From the NCBI RefSeq assembly GCF_001597745.1, contig NZ_LUHJ01000061.1, positions 45,810-109,809 of the forward strand: a stretch of 64,000 nt of DNA. Direction: 5' to 3'. Of this stretch, positions 54,007 to 62,485 are shown in pieces. The position numbers and the translations under genes are program-made. The stretch is from Anabaena sp. 4-3. GTDB taxonomy: Bacteria; Cyanobacteriota; Cyanobacteriia; Cyanobacteriales; Nostocaceae. Position 1 is the first letter of the stretch; every line of letters begins with the position of its first letter. Below the pieces are notes generated by a model. It was not told where the DNA came from, ran no database searches, and saw only the letters and a program-made list of their open reading frames with translations.

Positions 54007-54577
54007 AGAAAATACGTCAACTCAAATATTCCAACAGATGAAATCGGCATAGGATGTCTAAAAAATATTTTTCTTCCCTACATTCTATGCTAAACTATTA
54101 ATTAAAATGCTAATATAAGAGGCTGTTTGTCAACTCTGCTCAAGTGAAAATTTGAGACGTTGCAATTCGGTTCAACATTCAGCAAAGCATCCCTAGATCA
54201 ATAATCTATTCGCTGATTTCAGTTAAAACTTGATCATCCTGGCTTAAGCGAAGGTATGGGTTCCACTTAGCAAAAATGCCTCCAAAAATTCCCAGGATTG
54301 ATAATACCTGAAAATCCGCTTGCTTGTGTGCGAGGAATAAAATCATCAGCAATTAAAGACTTATCATGAAAGCAGCAGGGGTTCCGATGGTCAGAGGATT
54401 AGGATATTTACAGTTTATTGGGATAAATTGGGGAATTATCACTAATTAGCTGCATTTTATATAACATCAACTTTGGCTGGCTAACTCTTAAATTACTCAT
54501 ACAAATTTATCCCCACTCTCACCTTGCTCAAGTCAGCTTACAACTAAAATTTAGCTGAGTCAACCACCAGATGATGT
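54007..54577. other. Intergenic region without recognised features
   Basis: These 571 A/T-rich bases separate two minus-strand kinase genes and must carry the promoter of the CHASE3 hybrid kinase near 54010-54120. I see no gene, repeat array or clear terminator. Confidence 0.45.
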
Positions 54578-55741
54578 TCACGCCAATGGTAGTATAACAG
54601 TAAAGGTTGTGCCTACGCCTAACTCACTATTAACCCAAATATCACCACCGTGAGCATCAACACACCTTTTCACAATTGCTAATCCTAAGCCAGTACCAGA
54701 AATTCCCGCAACGTTTTCACCTCGATGGAAGGGTTGAAACAGTTGTTTCTGATCCTCTGGGGAAATACCAATTCCCCAATCTTGAATCTTAAAAATTACG
54801 CCGTTTTGTTGACCAATAACATCAAAATGAATTTTACCACCGGGTAAGGAATACTTAATAGCATTGCCGAGTAAATTGCCCAAAATGTGATACAGTAGAG
54901 TTTCATCTAGTAACGCGTCATGCAATCTTCCCGCACGGGTGAATTCTACTGTCAGTTGCTTTTCTCCGATGCTTAATTGGGCTTCTTGGACTAATTGGCT
55001 ACAGAATAATTCTAAATCGATGGCGATGCGATCGCACTTCAGTTTACCAGATTCAGCTTTACCGATTAAGGAAACTTCATCTAATAGCTGTGCCATATTT
55101 TTCACGGCGGAACGAATCATTTCAAAATGATAGCGTTTTCTTTCCTGACTTAATTTTTCGCCACTATCTTGCAGTAACCCAGCAACTAACATGATAGTAT
55201 TTAAAGGATTGCGAATATCATGGGAAAGCATAGAAACAAACTCAGATTTAAACTGATTAATTTCTTGAGCTTTTACCAGTTCCGCCGTACTTTCTTCGAC
55301 GCGATTTTCTAGAGATTTATTCAGTGTACGTAATGTTTCTAAAGCTTGTTTGCGCTCAATCGCGTAAAATAGAGCGCGAACCAATACCTGAACATTTACC
55401 TGTCGTTTAACTAGATAATCTTGCGCCCCCTGACGCACTGCTTCAATAGCTAAATCTTCGTCATTAGTATTAGTAAGGACAACAATGGGTATACTAGGGT
55501 CTTGCGCGATTAATAAAGACAGAGAAGACAATCCCTGACTGTCAGGTAAAGTCAAGTCTAACAAAATCACATCATATCTGGCATGACTGAGTTCCTGAAG
55601 TGCTTCCCCTAATCGCTTTACATGAACTAGACTAAATTGTTTGGACTCAGCTTGGTGCAAATACTCTTGTAACAACCTAGCTTCTGCTAAGTTGTCTTCA
55701 ATTAACAAAATTTTGACTGAGTGTCCAATCATGTTAGTCAT
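54578..55741 (-). CDS. REC-HisKA-HATPase histidine kinase
   Basis: The 387-residue protein has an N-terminal receiver domain (about 8-125; KILLIEDNLAEARLLQ, ILLDLTLPDSQGLSS with the acceptor Asp, VVLTNTNDEDLAIEA and DYLVKRQV) and a short coiled coil. The kinase core follows: His in MLSHDIRNPLNTIML (about 171), N box GNLLGNAIKYSLPGG, and G boxes QDWGIGI and GTGLGLAIVKRC. It has no sensor domain or membrane helix, so it is probably driven by phosphotransfer to its own receiver. Its position after the phytochrome and Rcp genes on the same strand suggests that it is part of a light phosphorelay. The apparent start codon lies in a TGACTAA repeat; the ATG at 55732 (MIGHSVK) is an alternative. Confidence 0.92.
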   Translation of the reverse strand: MTNMIGHSVKILLIEDNLAEARLLQEYLHQAESKQFSLVHVKRLGEALQELSHARYDVILLDLTLPDSQGLSSLSLLIAQDPSIPIVVLTNTNDEDLAIEAVRQGAQDYLVKRQVNVQVLVRALFYAIERKQALETLRTLNKSLENRVEESTAELVKAQEINQFKSEFVSMLSHDIRNPLNTIMLVAGLLQDSGEKLSQERKRYHFEMIRSAVKNMAQLLDEVSLIGKAESGKLKCDRIAIDLELFCSQLVQEAQLSIGEKQLTVEFTRAGRLHDALLDETLLYHILGNLLGNAIKYSLPGGKIHFDVIGQQNGVIFKIQDWGIGISPEDQKQLFQPFHRGENVAGISGTGLGLAIVKRCVDAHGGDIWVNSELGVGTTFTVILPLA

Positions 55742-55800
55742 TAGTTATTAGTCATTAGTCATTAGTTATTAGTTATTAGTCATTAGTCATTAGTCATTAG
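55735..55800. repeat. Tandem heptamer TGACTAA / TAACTAA at a gene start
   Basis: Nine or so copies of TGACTAA or TAACTAA (minus strand) fill the gap between the Rcp gene and the kinase gene and provide the kinase's first ATG. Confidence 0.9.
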
Positions 55801-55833
55801 TTTTTCGCCGCCGCTTACCCCAATCCCCAGTCC

Positions 55834-56280
55834 CTACTCTGGTGGTAAAGTAACGGTAGATAGCCAAAACTCTTCTATTCCTTTGACGATGTGGAATAGT
55901 TGGCTGAGGTTGCGAGATTTGGTGATGTAGCAATTAACGTGTAATTCGTAGCTGTGAAAAATGTCATCCTCATTTCTAGAGGTTGTCAGCACGACTACGG
56001 GAATGCGTTTGAGTGCGGGATCGGTTTTGATTTCCGCTAAGACTTCTCTGCCATCTTTCCTAGGCAAATTCAAGTCTAACAGAATCAGGTCTGGTCGTGG
56101 CGCATCGGTATATTCGCCTTCTTGGCGCAGATAAGCCATTGCATCCATACCATCCCTGACTGAGACTACTTGGTGTGGTATTGAGCTATTTTTAAAAGCT
56201 TCTTGAATCAGGCGGATATCAGCTTTGTTATCCTCTACCAAAAAGATGATTTTGTGTTTTTCTTCCGTTTCTACGCTCAC
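55834..56280 (-). CDS. rcp1: Rcp1-type phytochrome response regulator
   Basis: This single receiver domain lacks an output domain: IIFLVEDNKADIRLIQEAF, ILLDLNLPRKDGREVL (acceptor Asp), VVVLTTSRNEDDIFHSYE and the CYITKSRN lysine. The sequence and length (148 residues from the GTG) match Rcp1-like partners of cyanobacterial phytochromes, which receive phosphate from the kinase in a light-dependent way. I chose GTG at 56280 because GGAGG lies 8 nt upstream (56289-56293). An ATG at 56331 exists but has no such site. The gene overlaps the 3' end of the phytochrome gene by 53 nt in another frame, so translation is probably coupled. Confidence 0.92.
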   Translation of the reverse strand: MSVETEEKHKIIFLVEDNKADIRLIQEAFKNSSIPHQVVSVRDGMDAMAYLRQEGEYTDAPRPDLILLDLNLPRKDGREVLAEIKTDPALKRIPVVVLTTSRNEDDIFHSYELHVNCYITKSRNLSQLFHIVKGIEEFWLSTVTLPPE

Positions 56281-58531
56281 GCTCTCGACCTCCGACGGGA
56301 ATGGTAAAATAGAAGGTTGCGCCCTCACCAAGTTGTGATTCTACCCAAATCCTCCCCCGATGACATTCGATAATTTTCTTACAGATGGCTAAACCCATAC
56401 CCGTACCTTGATATTCGTCGCGTGTATGTAGGCGTTGGAAAATTACAAAAATGCGATCGCTAAATCTGGGATCAATGCCGATACCATTATCTTTAACTGA
56501 GAATAACCACTCGTCTTCTAACCTTTCTGCACCAACATGAATGCGTGGTGGTTCTTCGCTACGGAACTTAATCGCGTTAGCTATCAAATTCTGGAATAGC
56601 TGCATGAGTTGGGTACTACCAGCCATGACGCTTGGTAAAGGATCATGGGTAATTGTTGCCCCTGTTTCTATGATACGCTGTCTTAAATTACTCAGCGCAC
56701 GTTCTAAAGCTTTCTCAACATCGGTAAGTTGAAAGGCGATCGCTTGCGTATCGACTTTGGAGTATGCTAATACATCATCGATCAAAGTCTGCATTAAGCT
56801 GACTCCTTCCACGGCAAAGTTAATAAATTCTTTCGCGTCTTCGTCTAACTCATCTTCATAGCGCATTTCCAACAACTGCACATAATTAGCCACTTGGTTA
56901 AGTGGTTCTTGCAAGTCATGGGAAGCGACATAAGCAAACTTTTTCAGTTCGGCGTTAGAACGTTCTAAATCTTGAGCAAGTTGAGCCAATTCATCAGCTT
57001 GACGCAGAACAATATTCACAATCGCCTTTCTTAATTCTAACGCCGCTTTGACTTCCACGGCTCGCCAAGGTAAGGAAGTCAGGCGTACTGTTTCTTTCCA
57101 CAATTCAAAGGATTTTCTCGGACATAGGCGCACATTCCCCTCTGACTGACTAACTTCAAAAGCTTTATGTGGATCACCACCCCAATTTACAGTTTGAATT
57201 ACTTCTGGTCTAAACCACAATACATAATTGCGGTGAGAAATGGGAATTGCTAACAACCCACTGGCGACATTTTTAAATCTCTCTCCATCGGGATAAACTT
57301 GTGCTAAAGAATCAGTGTAAAATACTTCTTCCTCAACATTATTTTTTAACCACTGCACCAAATAAACTAAATCTTCTTCTTTGGGAGTTTCGCCAATTAA
57401 AGTAAAATTGTCGCCAATACATACAGCCGCACCCTGCGCGCTGGTTAAATCTAAAAGATTTGGCTGATGTTTGATTAAACCATCTACAAAGTTGTCCTCT
57501 TGAGACATATATTCAACCAAAAGTGATTGAATATGAGTTAAATTGATGCGATAATCGTAATCTTCTGTTTCTTCTCTGGCGGAAATCTCCCCGAAGATAA
57601 CTCTGCCTAAAAATTCGCAAGCTTTACGTAATTCGTAAGAAACATATTTTGGGGTTTGATGGTGACAAGCAATTAATCCCCAGAGTTTTTGGTCTTTAAT
57701 TAAGGATATAGTTAAGGAAGCACCTACACCCATATTGTGCAAATATTCTAAATGGCAAGATGCCGGACTTCTGAGGATAGAGTTAGTTAAATCTATCGGG
57801 CGATCGCTCACCGGATTATTATCTGGTACAATCTGCACAGGTTCAGCATGAGCATCTGGAATTACCCGAATCGAATTAGAAATAAATAATTTTCTGGCTG
57901 GGGTGGGAATATCCGACTCTGGGTAATGTAAACCTAAATATGATTCCAGACTATCAATTTTTTCTTCCGCCACAACTGAACCATGTCCATCATCATCAAA
58001 TTTATATAACATCACTCGGTCAAAACCAGTGACTTTTCGGACTTCTTGGACGATAATCTGACAAAAGTCCCGCAGATTTGCTGTTTTCTCTAACTCATTA
58101 ATCGAAGCTTTCGCTAGATGATAAAAGCTTAAAAAAGGAATATTTTCTTGAGTAATTGCAGGTTCTAATTCTAAAACCAGAAATCCCTCAGAATTGCGAT
58201 GAAACACCGCATCAAACACAATGTAATCATCGCCTTTCTTCCGTACCCACAGTTTAGTAGGATTGATAAATTCGATATTACCTGCTAGTAAACCTGTTTT
58301 AATTCTTTCCATTTGAAAAGAATCGAGTAAATCATCTAGCGTCTTCTGTAAAATATCTTCAGCCTTAATGCCAAAAATAGACCAAGTATTGTTACTAACT
58401 TGTAAGATTTTTAAGTCAGGCTCTTCTAAAACTAAAAGTACCCCATGCGGTTGAATTTCACTATAAAGATGGATGGGAGCTTCTTTTAAGCTAGTAACAT
58501 TAATTGTGGGTAAATCTATACTTATAGTCAT
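56228..58531 (-). CDS. cph1: Cph1-type cyanobacterial phytochrome histidine kinase
   Basis: The 767-residue photoreceptor has the PAS (about 18-125), GAF (about 140-320), PHY (about 330-500) and kinase (about 525-750) order. The PAS start PIHLYSEIQPHGVL has Leu where biliverdin-binding phytochromes have Cys. The GAF domain has Cys259-His260 in SCHLEYLHNMGVGASL and the DIP motif at Asp207 (YPESDIP), the same numbering as Synechocystis Cph1. Covalent phycocyanobilin binding and red/far-red switching are therefore expected. The PHY tongue has WFRPE and RLCPRKSFELW. The kinase has His538 in ASHDLQEPLNQV, NLIANAIKF, VKDNGIGI and GTGMGLAICKKI. It is cytosolic. It heads a unit with the Rcp regulator and probably the REC-kinase. 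Confidence 0.96.
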   Translation of the reverse strand: MTISIDLPTINVTSLKEAPIHLYSEIQPHGVLLVLEEPDLKILQVSNNTWSIFGIKAEDILQKTLDDLLDSFQMERIKTGLLAGNIEFINPTKLWVRKKGDDYIVFDAVFHRNSEGFLVLELEPAITQENIPFLSFYHLAKASINELEKTANLRDFCQIIVQEVRKVTGFDRVMLYKFDDDGHGSVVAEEKIDSLESYLGLHYPESDIPTPARKLFISNSIRVIPDAHAEPVQIVPDNNPVSDRPIDLTNSILRSPASCHLEYLHNMGVGASLTISLIKDQKLWGLIACHHQTPKYVSYELRKACEFLGRVIFGEISAREETEDYDYRINLTHIQSLLVEYMSQEDNFVDGLIKHQPNLLDLTSAQGAAVCIGDNFTLIGETPKEEDLVYLVQWLKNNVEEEVFYTDSLAQVYPDGERFKNVASGLLAIPISHRNYVLWFRPEVIQTVNWGGDPHKAFEVSQSEGNVRLCPRKSFELWKETVRLTSLPWRAVEVKAALELRKAIVNIVLRQADELAQLAQDLERSNAELKKFAYVASHDLQEPLNQVANYVQLLEMRYEDELDEDAKEFINFAVEGVSLMQTLIDDVLAYSKVDTQAIAFQLTDVEKALERALSNLRQRIIETGATITHDPLPSVMAGSTQLMQLFQNLIANAIKFRSEEPPRIHVGAERLEDEWLFSVKDNGIGIDPRFSDRIFVIFQRLHTRDEYQGTGMGLAICKKIIECHRGRIWVESQLGEGATFYFTIPVGGRERERRNGRKTQNHLFGRG

Positions 58532-58951
58532 AAAAATATCCTTTATCGTCTGGTAACAGCCAAATTACAGCAAAATTAAAGTTTTTAGCGGTCTGTTTGG
58601 GTTTACAATACTTAAAATTATGGTTTATAGTCAAACAATCAACAAACTCAGATTGAGCAGCCCTGAAAACATTTCCAGATAAAATTGTGTCTTACTTTCA
58701 GAGATGCTACTGAATTTAGCAGCCTGATATATATGCCCTCATCAACTTGTTCAGACTGCTTAACTTATGACTCCTCAGTAGTTGAATGCAGCTTTCTCTA
58801 CACCTGCTTGCGTTACCAGTCTAACAACAAGTAACCATACATACAGATAAGAAATGTAAAATGTAGCTGATTAACCAAGCAGTTTATATGTAGCTATGTA
58901 AAGACTGTTGATTCTTGATGGTTGACTAATGACTAATGACTAATGACTAAC
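58532..58951. other. Upstream region of the phytochrome gene
   Basis: This 420-base gap lies between the phytochrome start and the stop of the PMT-type gene (both minus strand). It should hold the phytochrome promoter. It ends in TGACTAA heptamers. No gene is seen. Confidence 0.45.
58922..58949. repeat. Tandem heptamer TGACTAA
   Basis: Four copies directly abut the stop codon of the glycosyltransferase gene. Confidence 0.85.
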
Positions 58952-60436
58952 TCAAACCCAAGAGTTAAACCACATCCGTAGTCTATAATCTTCAGGAGAC
59001 AGAGGTAAACCTAAATAAAGCGGTAGCCAAAAGATAAAGGCAGCGATAATCATAAATGAAATTGTCATACCAACAGCGCGGAGTGGTAGATAATAACTGC
59101 GTAGACATTGATCTATGAACCAGGCGATCGCTAAAAATGCAAATACAACCGCCGTCATATAATGATAGATAAACGCGCACCTTGTCACCCTCACCCAAGG
59201 TAGTAAGTTGATGGCGTAATTCAAGACTATATATAAACCTATCCAAGTATCAACAGACAGTTGTGCAGGTAAAGATAACCGCTTGCGTTTAACTACAGCA
59301 ACTACTACTGGTAATAACAACATTCCTAATAAAAATAATAAGGCAGCAAAACCAAACCACCATAAAAAAGGATTACCCATTGCATGAACATCATAATACA
59401 CCTTTGCCGCACCACTAGGTAAAGGCGGCCCCAACACAGGTAGAGGTTCATTGATATTTTGTGCTGTTTGATAATAATAAGCCATTGGTCGAGTCATTAA
59501 CGGCCATTTGTACCAAGCAGCACAGTAAGGGTGAACAGAAGGACTATTTCCGCCCAGGCGTTCATGAAATGCTAAAATTTCTTGATGTACTCTAATAAAT
59601 CCATATTTAGGATTGATTTGTAAATGGGGAATCCAAATCAAACTATAAACACTGACGGGAATGATGCCTAAAAATAAGATAAATTGCCAAAAGTTAATTT
59701 GGGTGAGCTTTTGTAATGATAGAATATTAGCAGCAGGAATAGACGGCTGAAGCGTCCACTGAAATAGTCGTTTAAGCAAATTTTTGGCTTGATTTCCGGC
59801 TATGAGTAACTGGTGTATCCAACCCAAACCCCATATTAGATACATACCAGCCAGGAAAAATAAACCATTCCATTTTGTTCCACAGGCAGCACCAAAAGCA
59901 ACACCTGATAGTGTGAGGTAAAAATTACGTTTTTTTGACTGTGTGGATAATGCTAATAAAAATAGCCACTGTCCTAATAAACCAAATAATACAATATAAA
60001 TATTGATTAAGGCATAGCGAGACTCAACAATAAATATGCCATCTAAAGCGGTGAAAAAACCTGCAAGTAAAGCAAAACCCCGTCGATAACTGATTTGATA
60101 GGCGATATTAGCAATAATTAGCGGGATAAATGCACCTGATAAGGCATTCATCCATCGATAACTTTCAGGCGATCGCAGTGAACCAGTGAGTCCATTTATC
60201 GGTTCTTGCCAAAAAGGAACATGACTACCAAGCCACATTCCTAAAGCTATCATATATTTACCTAAAGGTGGATGTCCATCAAAAAATTGTGTCTGGGTAA
60301 GATAGTTATTCGCAAACTTAGCATAATAGATTTCATCAAATACCAAAGTATTAAATCTATCGAGTCCCCAAAACCGGAAAGCGAGTGATATCAAAAATAT
60401 CCCCAGCAAGCCAATGCGATACAGATTTTTAGTCAT
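58952..60436 (-). CDS. PMT/GT39-family membrane glycosyltransferase
   Basis: The 494-residue protein has about ten transmembrane helices. The first extracytoplasmic loop carries the catalytic-type acidic motif FDEIYYAKFANNYL with FFDGHPPLGKYMIALG, as in protein O-mannosyltransferases and related polyprenyl-phosphate-sugar enzymes. Further family marks are YRWMNALSGAFIPLI and GAACGTKWNGLFFLAGMYL. A large periplasmic loop (about 275-355) has HLQINPKYGFIRVHQEILAFHERLG and PYCAAWYKWPLMTRPMAYYY. It probably transfers a sugar from a polyprenyl carrier to protein or lipid on the outer face of the membrane. The acceptor is unknown. It is transcribed alone. Confidence 0.9.
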   Translation of the reverse strand: MTKNLYRIGLLGIFLISLAFRFWGLDRFNTLVFDEIYYAKFANNYLTQTQFFDGHPPLGKYMIALGMWLGSHVPFWQEPINGLTGSLRSPESYRWMNALSGAFIPLIIANIAYQISYRRGFALLAGFFTALDGIFIVESRYALINIYIVLFGLLGQWLFLLALSTQSKKRNFYLTLSGVAFGAACGTKWNGLFFLAGMYLIWGLGWIHQLLIAGNQAKNLLKRLFQWTLQPSIPAANILSLQKLTQINFWQFILFLGIIPVSVYSLIWIPHLQINPKYGFIRVHQEILAFHERLGGNSPSVHPYCAAWYKWPLMTRPMAYYYQTAQNINEPLPVLGPPLPSGAAKVYYDVHAMGNPFLWWFGFAALLFLLGMLLLPVVVAVVKRKRLSLPAQLSVDTWIGLYIVLNYAINLLPWVRVTRCAFIYHYMTAVVFAFLAIAWFIDQCLRSYYLPLRAVGMTISFMIIAAFIFWLPLYLGLPLSPEDYRLRMWFNSWV

Positions 60437-60841
60437 TAGTCAAGAGTCATTAAAGGTTTGTAGTGAGGACTTTAGTCCTCATCATCCTTGTCATCAGCAA
60501 TCAGCCACTCACTACGAACTATATATTATCGAATAGGACGGCGACTAGCACCCATCTCTAACCCTGGGGTTGTGTTTTTCTGACTCGTTTCTGGGGTATG
60601 GGGTTGATTTATCTCACGCAGAGGCGCAGAGGCGCAGAGAGAGTCAGGAGTTATGATTTCAAGACTTTACTCCTTTTAGCAATGTCTGTTTTTCTTTAGA
60701 TTTGTTGTATGTGTCTTTTGGTGTTGCTGAGAAGGTTATTTTATGTTTCGCGCATACCGCTAAAGCGGAACCCGCAGGGTAGGCGCATTCGCCGCAAGGC
60801 GTTCTCGCAGAGTAGGCGCAAAGAAATTGCTTCAGTTTATT
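60437..60841. other. Trailer-side region of the CRISPR array
   Basis: It holds the promoter of the glycosyltransferase gene, a tandem GAGGCGCA repeat (about 60618-60640), and a G/C-rich dispersed repeat (about 60755-60825; GCTAAAGC, CCCGCAGGGTAGGCGC) of the kind scattered in Nostoc genomes. No gene is seen. Confidence 0.45.
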
Positions 60842-62119
60842 GTTTCAATCCCTAATAGGGATTAGATGAAATTTCAACGGCTGAGTTGAACGCACGCAAC
60901 AAAAAACGTGCATTTTTGTTTCAATCCCTAATAGGGATTAGATGAAATTTCAACATTATTCTCAGTTCTAAATCTAAAAATTAACCCCGTTTCAATCCCT
61001 AATAGGGATTAGATGAAATTTCAACACTGAATAGCATCAAAATCAACAATCATATCGCAGATGTTTCAATCCCTAATAGGGATTAGATGAAATTTCAACC
61101 TCCCGAACACACTCAATGGGTTGAAGAATATTGGGTAAGTTGTTTCAATCCCTAATAGGGATTAGATGAAATTTCAACAAAATCCCCCAGCTTTCGCCCA
61201 ATTTCATTTTTTGGTTTCAATCCCTAATAGGGATTAGATGAAATTTCAACTGTGGTAGTACAAAATTCTTCCATGAAGCCTTAGAAGCGAATAGTTTCAA
61301 TCCCTAATAGGGATTAGATGAAATTTCAACTCAAGGCTAATCCTATAAAAAGCCTCTGGTTTGTTGTTTCAATCCCTAATAGGGATTAGATGAAATTTCA
61401 ACGTTAGATTTGCGTCTATCAGTCTCCTTTGCTAGTTTCAATCCCTAATAGGGATTAGATGAAATTTCAACTTGGGCGATCGCAGTTCTTAAAAAGTGAT
61501 CCTAAAAGTTTCAATCCCTAATAGGGATTAGATGAAATTTCAACATGTCTAGTCTTTTTGTCTTTGTCAATAAGTCTAGTTTCAATCCCTAATAGGGATT
61601 AGATGAAATTTCAACAGTTTTTAAAAATGCAGTTGTAATTAATGTGTGGTTTCAATCCCTAATAGGGATTAGATGAAATTTCAACTGCCAGAGTTGCTAA
61701 GAGGTCGTTTCACGTATATCAGTTTCAATCCCTAATAGGGATTAGATGAAATTTCAACTGAAGATTTACCTTATGTTTATTCTGATAATACTTTGTTTCA
61801 ATCCCTAATAGGGATTAGATGAAATTTCAACGACCCCCTGGTCGTCCTCCAAAAAATACTACTGAAGGTTTCAATCCCTAATAGGGATTAGATGAAATTT
61901 CAACGTCAATATGGCAAGGGAGAAGGCGGATAAAATTGGTTTCAATCCCTAATAGGGATTAGATGAAATTTCAACCTCATTAAGTTGTTGTGAGGCATCG
62001 ATAGTATTATCGTTTCAATCCCTAATAGGGATTAGATGAAATTTCAACTCGACCAGTACCATCGACTGTGTTAACCATGTCTGTTTCAATCCCTAATAGG
62101 GATTAGATGAAATTTCAAC
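60842..62119 (-). CRISPR. CRISPR array: 18 repeats of 37 nt, 17 spacers
   Basis: The plus-strand repeat runs GTTTCAATCC...AGATGAAATTTCAAC and contains an AATCCCT/AGGGATT stem. By eye all 18 copies are identical. Repeats start at 60842, 60918, 60989, 61063, 61142, 61214, 61294, 61366, 61435, 61508, 61579, 61649, 61722, 61795, 61868, 61939, 62012 and 62083; spacers are 32-43 nt. On the minus strand each repeat ends ATTGAAAC, the usual crRNA 5' handle of type I and III systems, so transcription is inferred from the 62.1-kb side leftwards. No cas gene lies within the window. Confidence 0.98.
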
Positions 62120-62430
62120 TGCGGAAGCCGGAAAGCTAATAAATATAAGGTTTTCAAGGTTCAGATTCGCGGATGGGTCTATTATAACACGAGAAAATGT
62201 CAGTTGATTTAAGCAAAATCGCTGAAACCCTTGCTGTGTAAGGTGCGCGGATGGTTTTAAATTAATTTTTCTGCAAAAGCCCGCCCCATAAGGAATACAG
62301 CCATTATTGCCAAACCCCAATTTTGTACACCTACCCATCCGCGCATTCAACACAATTTTTACCCAATTCCCAGTCCCCAAGAGAATGTTTAGACAGCCTC
62401 AAATTCTACCATAGTCCCACTCCCCTAAAT
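62120..62430 (-). promoter_or_regulatory. Putative CRISPR leader with TATAAT box
   Basis: On the minus strand a perfect TATAAT lies at 62181-62186, about 60 nt before the first repeat, so pre-crRNA would start near 62174. The motif GCGGATGG occurs at about 62169 and 62248, with its inverse CCATCCGC near 62335; the outer two form a TGCGCGGATGG/CCATCCGCGCA pair. A 95-codon minus-strand frame here overlaps the array and is not considered a gene. Confidence 0.5.
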
Positions 62431-62460
62431 TGTAGAGACGTTTCATGAAACGTCTCTACA
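62431..62460. repeat. Dispersed 30-bp palindrome, copy 3
   Basis: TGTAGAGACGTTTCA/TGAAACGTCTCTACA is a perfect palindrome. Compared with copy 2, the inner G-C pair is replaced by T-A on both arms. It lies 25 nt past the stop of ppsA. Confidence 0.92.
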
Positions 62461-62485
62461 TATTCCAGGGGGTTAGGTCGAAAAT

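Noticed and set aside
62093-62380. 95-codon minus-strand frame overlapping the CRISPR leader
   Set aside because: It includes the last CRISPR repeat and the leader's -10 box, so it is unlikely to be coding.
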